A stretch of DNA of 8,092 nt from Opitutales bacterium (lineage in GTDB: Bacteria; Verrucomicrobiota; Verrucomicrobiia; Opitutales; Oceanipulchritudinaceae): assembly GCA_007123395.1 (NCBI GenBank), contig SKLD01000219.1, forward strand, positions 1 to 8,092, in the 5' to 3' direction. Positions 6,235 to 8,092 of the stretch are shown piece after piece. Positions within the stretch are counted from its first letter, which is position 1. Each line of letters opens with the position of its first letter. The notes below the pieces were generated by a model. That model ran no database searches and was not told where the DNA came from. It saw nothing but the letters and a program-made list of their open reading frames with translations. A program made the translations under genes and the position numbers.

Positions 6235-7350
6235 ATGAAAGGCGTTGTTCTCATCGGAGCCACTGGATCCATCGGCTGGAACACTCTCGAAGTCGTGCGG
6301 CAGCACGCGGGCAAGCTGCGGCTCGTCGGCGTTGCGGCCGCGCAAAACCGGGAACGCCTCGATGCAATTGCCCGCGAGTTCGCGGTCCCGCATGCAAGCC
6401 TGTTCGCCGACGAAGGGGTCGAGGGCCTTCTCCGTCTGGCCACTCTTGAGGAAGCCGACACCGTGCTCCTCGCCGCGACTGGAACAGTGGGTCTACGGCC
6501 TGCCCTCGCCGCGCTGGAAGCGGGCAAAACGCTGGCCCTTGCGAGCAAGGAGGTGCTTGTTGTTGCAGGCGGCTTGGTCATGGAAACGGCACGGCGGCAC
6601 GGCGCGCGCATTCTGCCTGTCGACAGCGAGCACAACGCAATCTTCCAATGCCTGCACGGGCGGCCCGCCGACGCCTCCGTGCGCCGCCTCATCCTCACGG
6701 CGTCGGGGGGAGCTTTCCGCAATCTCCCGTCCGAAGCCCTCGACCGCGTGACACCGGAGGATGCGACGCAGCACCCCAACTGGGACATGGGGCCAAAAAT
6801 CACCGTCGACTCCGCGACGATGGCGAACAAGGGCCTCGAACTCATCGAAGCACACTGGCTCTTCGGCTTGCCGCCGGACCAACTGGACGTCGTCCTGCAC
6901 ACGCAGAGCCTCGTGCATAGCATGGTGGAGTTTATCGACGGTTCAGTTCTCGCGCAGCTCTCGCCTCCCTCCATGACCTTCGCCATTCAGTACGCCCTTC
7001 TCTACCCGGAACGGGCGGACAGCACAGCGGAGCGCCTCGACTTTTCACGCGCGCTGCAGCTCGACTTCGCCCCCGTCGACATGAAGCGCTACGCCTGCCT
7101 GCGGCTTGCCCGTGAGGCCATGGAAGCAGGCGGCGGCGCGCCCGCCGTATTCAACGCGGCCAACGAAGTCGCCGTGAACCGCTTCCTTGAAAAACGGTTG
7201 CCCTTCGTTGCCATTCCCGATGTCATCGCACACTGTTTGGAGAGTCTGTCGCCGCCCGCGCACGACGGCACGGTCGAAGAATTGCTCGCCACGGAAGAAA
7301 GCGCCCGCACTGTGGCCTCGCGGTTCGCCGACACCCGCATGCGTGCGTGA
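6235..7350 (+). CDS. dxr: 1-deoxy-D-xylulose 5-phosphate reductoisomerase Dxr (IspC)
   Basis: Dxr catalyses the committed MEP-pathway step: 1-deoxy-D-xylulose 5-phosphate is rearranged and reduced with NADPH to 2-C-methyl-D-erythritol 4-phosphate. The 371-residue protein has the NADPH-binding loop GATGSIGWNT (8-17), ALASKEVLV (101-109), PVDSEHNAIFQ (128-138) with metal ligands Asp130 and Glu132, TASGGAFR (155-162), HPNWDMGPKITVDSATMANKGLELIEA (180-206) with His180, Ser193, Asn198, Lys199 and Glu202, and VFNAANEVAV (305-314). These match the known active-site residues of E. coli Dxr, so the enzyme should be active. It is about 25 residues shorter than E. coli Dxr, mostly in loops. The gap from cdsA is 40 bases with no obvious promoter; it probably belongs to the same transcript. 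This is the target of fosmidomycin in the family. Confidence 0.97.
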   Translation: MKGVVLIGATGSIGWNTLEVVRQHAGKLRLVGVAAAQNRERLDAIAREFAVPHASLFADEGVEGLLRLATLEEADTVLLAATGTVGLRPALAALEAGKTLALASKEVLVVAGGLVMETARRHGARILPVDSEHNAIFQCLHGRPADASVRRLILTASGGAFRNLPSEALDRVTPEDATQHPNWDMGPKITVDSATMANKGLELIEAHWLFGLPPDQLDVVLHTQSLVHSMVEFIDGSVLAQLSPPSMTFAIQYALLYPERADSTAERLDFSRALQLDFAPVDMKRYACLRLAREAMEAGGGAPAVFNAANEVAVNRFLEKRLPFVAIPDVIAHCLESLSPPAHDGTVEELLATEESARTVASRFADTRMRA

Positions 7351-7374
7351 AGCCGCACAAACTACGTCTCGCCC

Positions 7375-8092
7375 ATGACGACCGAAATCATCTTCCGTAT
7401 CCTGACGAACCCCGTGGCTATCGCCGTGGTGGTACTCTTTTTCGGTGCCTCGATCTTCGTGCACGAACTCGGGCACTACCTCGCCGCACGCTGGCGAGGG
7501 CTCAAGATCGACCGCTTTTCCATTGGCTTCGGCCCCCGTCTCTTCGGCTGGACGGACAAACAGGGCGTGGAATGGCGCGTTGCCCCCATCCCCCTCGGCG
7601 GCTACGTCATGCTGCCGCAGCTCGCCGACCTGCGCGGCGTCGAAGGCGACTCACCCGAACCGCGCCGCAGCGGCCTGCCGCCCATCAGCTACACCGATAA
7701 GATGGTCGTGTCGGTGGCAGGGGCGGTCTTCAACGTGCTCTTCGCCCTCAGCCTCGCCTGCATCCTCTGGGTCTCAGGCACACGCGTCTATGAAAGCATG
7801 GACACCACGCAAATCGGCTACGTTCTGCCGACCGTCGTCGACCGCGGCGGCAACGAGGTGCCCAGCCCCGCGAGCGTGGCCGGCATCCACCCCGGTGACA
7901 CCATTACCGCCATTGACGGACAGCGCGTGGATGACTGGGGCGACGTCGTCACCCGCGTGACAACGGGGGCCGCCCGCGCCGACACCGGCGAACCGCTCAC
8001 CCGCCTCACCGTCAACCGCAACGGCGAGACCCTCGACATCGATGTTTTTCCCGCCCTCAGCGAACACGAGACCCTCCGCATCATCGGGTTCA
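7375..8092 (+). CDS. rseP: Site-2 zinc metalloprotease RseP family (3' end outside window)
   Basis: RseP-type proteases cut membrane-bound substrates within the bilayer, such as anti-sigma factors after a first cleavage. The window holds the first 239 codons; the frame is open at the right edge. Visible are an N-terminal membrane segment (about 12-29) running into the zinc motif HELGH (30-34), the adjacent FSIGFGPRLFGW (48-59), PIPLGGYV (71-78), a second membrane segment with the AGAVFN turn (about 111-133, AGAVFN at 115-120), and a PDZ domain containing AGIHPGDTITAIDGQRV (169-185). The second catalytic motif (usually NxxPxxxLDG) lies beyond the edge, so completeness cannot be judged. ATG 7375 is 24 bases after dxr. 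The order uppS-cdsA-dxr-rseP is a well-known conserved cluster and often continues into an outer-membrane assembly gene such as bamA. Confidence 0.94.
   Translation, partial: MTTEIIFRILTNPVAIAVVVLFFGASIFVHELGHYLAARWRGLKIDRFSIGFGPRLFGWTDKQGVEWRVAPIPLGGYVMLPQLADLRGVEGDSPEPRRSGLPPISYTDKMVVSVAGAVFNVLFALSLACILWVSGTRVYESMDTTQIGYVLPTVVDRGGNEVPSPASVAGIHPGDTITAIDGQRVDDWGDVVTRVTTGAARADTGEPLTRLTVNRNGETLDIDVFPALSEHETLRIIGF

Noticed and set aside
1..8092. A new defence, mobile or biosynthetic system
   Set aside because: All eight clear genes belong to well-known housekeeping families in a familiar order; no unknown gene cluster, spacer array or recombinase is present.

Overview
The window is a high-GC stretch of bacterial chromosome in which every supported gene lies on the + strand. 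It holds two housekeeping gene blocks separated by one AT-rich regulatory gap. PdxJ, a full-length CdsA and an Sm-independent uppS-cdsA-dxr-rseP block indicate a Gram-negative-type bacterium with the MEP isoprenoid pathway and a site-2 protease. The weak or absent Shine-Dalgarno sequences, the CdsA signature variant and the gene content would suit Verrucomicrobiota (Opitutae-like). That assignment is an impression from the sequence, not a proof.

Bases 2-172 hold the C-terminal end of an unidentified gene, possibly RNase D-like. They are followed by about 190 bases rich in nested inverted repeats and a weak candidate promoter. The first block is tightly packed: pdxJ (vitamin B6 synthesis), acpS (activation of acyl carrier protein), a fused NAD(P)HX epimerase/dehydratase (nicotinamide cofactor repair) and dprA (loading of RecA on incoming DNA in transformation). 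The gaps inside this block are 2, 30 and 4 bases, which suggests one transcription unit.

Bases 4318-4599 are a non-coding gap. Its central part is strikingly AT-rich and has a long imperfect palindrome that overlaps a perfect TTGACA box. It probably carries the promoter of the second block. That block is uppS and cdsA (overlapping by ATGA), then dxr, then rseP, which runs off the right edge. These genes make undecaprenyl diphosphate for the wall-lipid carrier, CDP-diacylglycerol for phospholipids and MEP for isoprenoids, and provide regulated intramembrane proteolysis. Together they form a classic envelope biogenesis cluster.

The two blocks share one metabolite: both PdxJ and Dxr consume 1-deoxy-D-xylulose 5-phosphate. 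I see no phage, transposase, CRISPR, toxin-antitoxin, tRNA or rRNA feature, and no evidence of a new multi-gene system. The points most worth a second look are the two structured intergenic regions and a few motif substitutions in otherwise standard enzymes.
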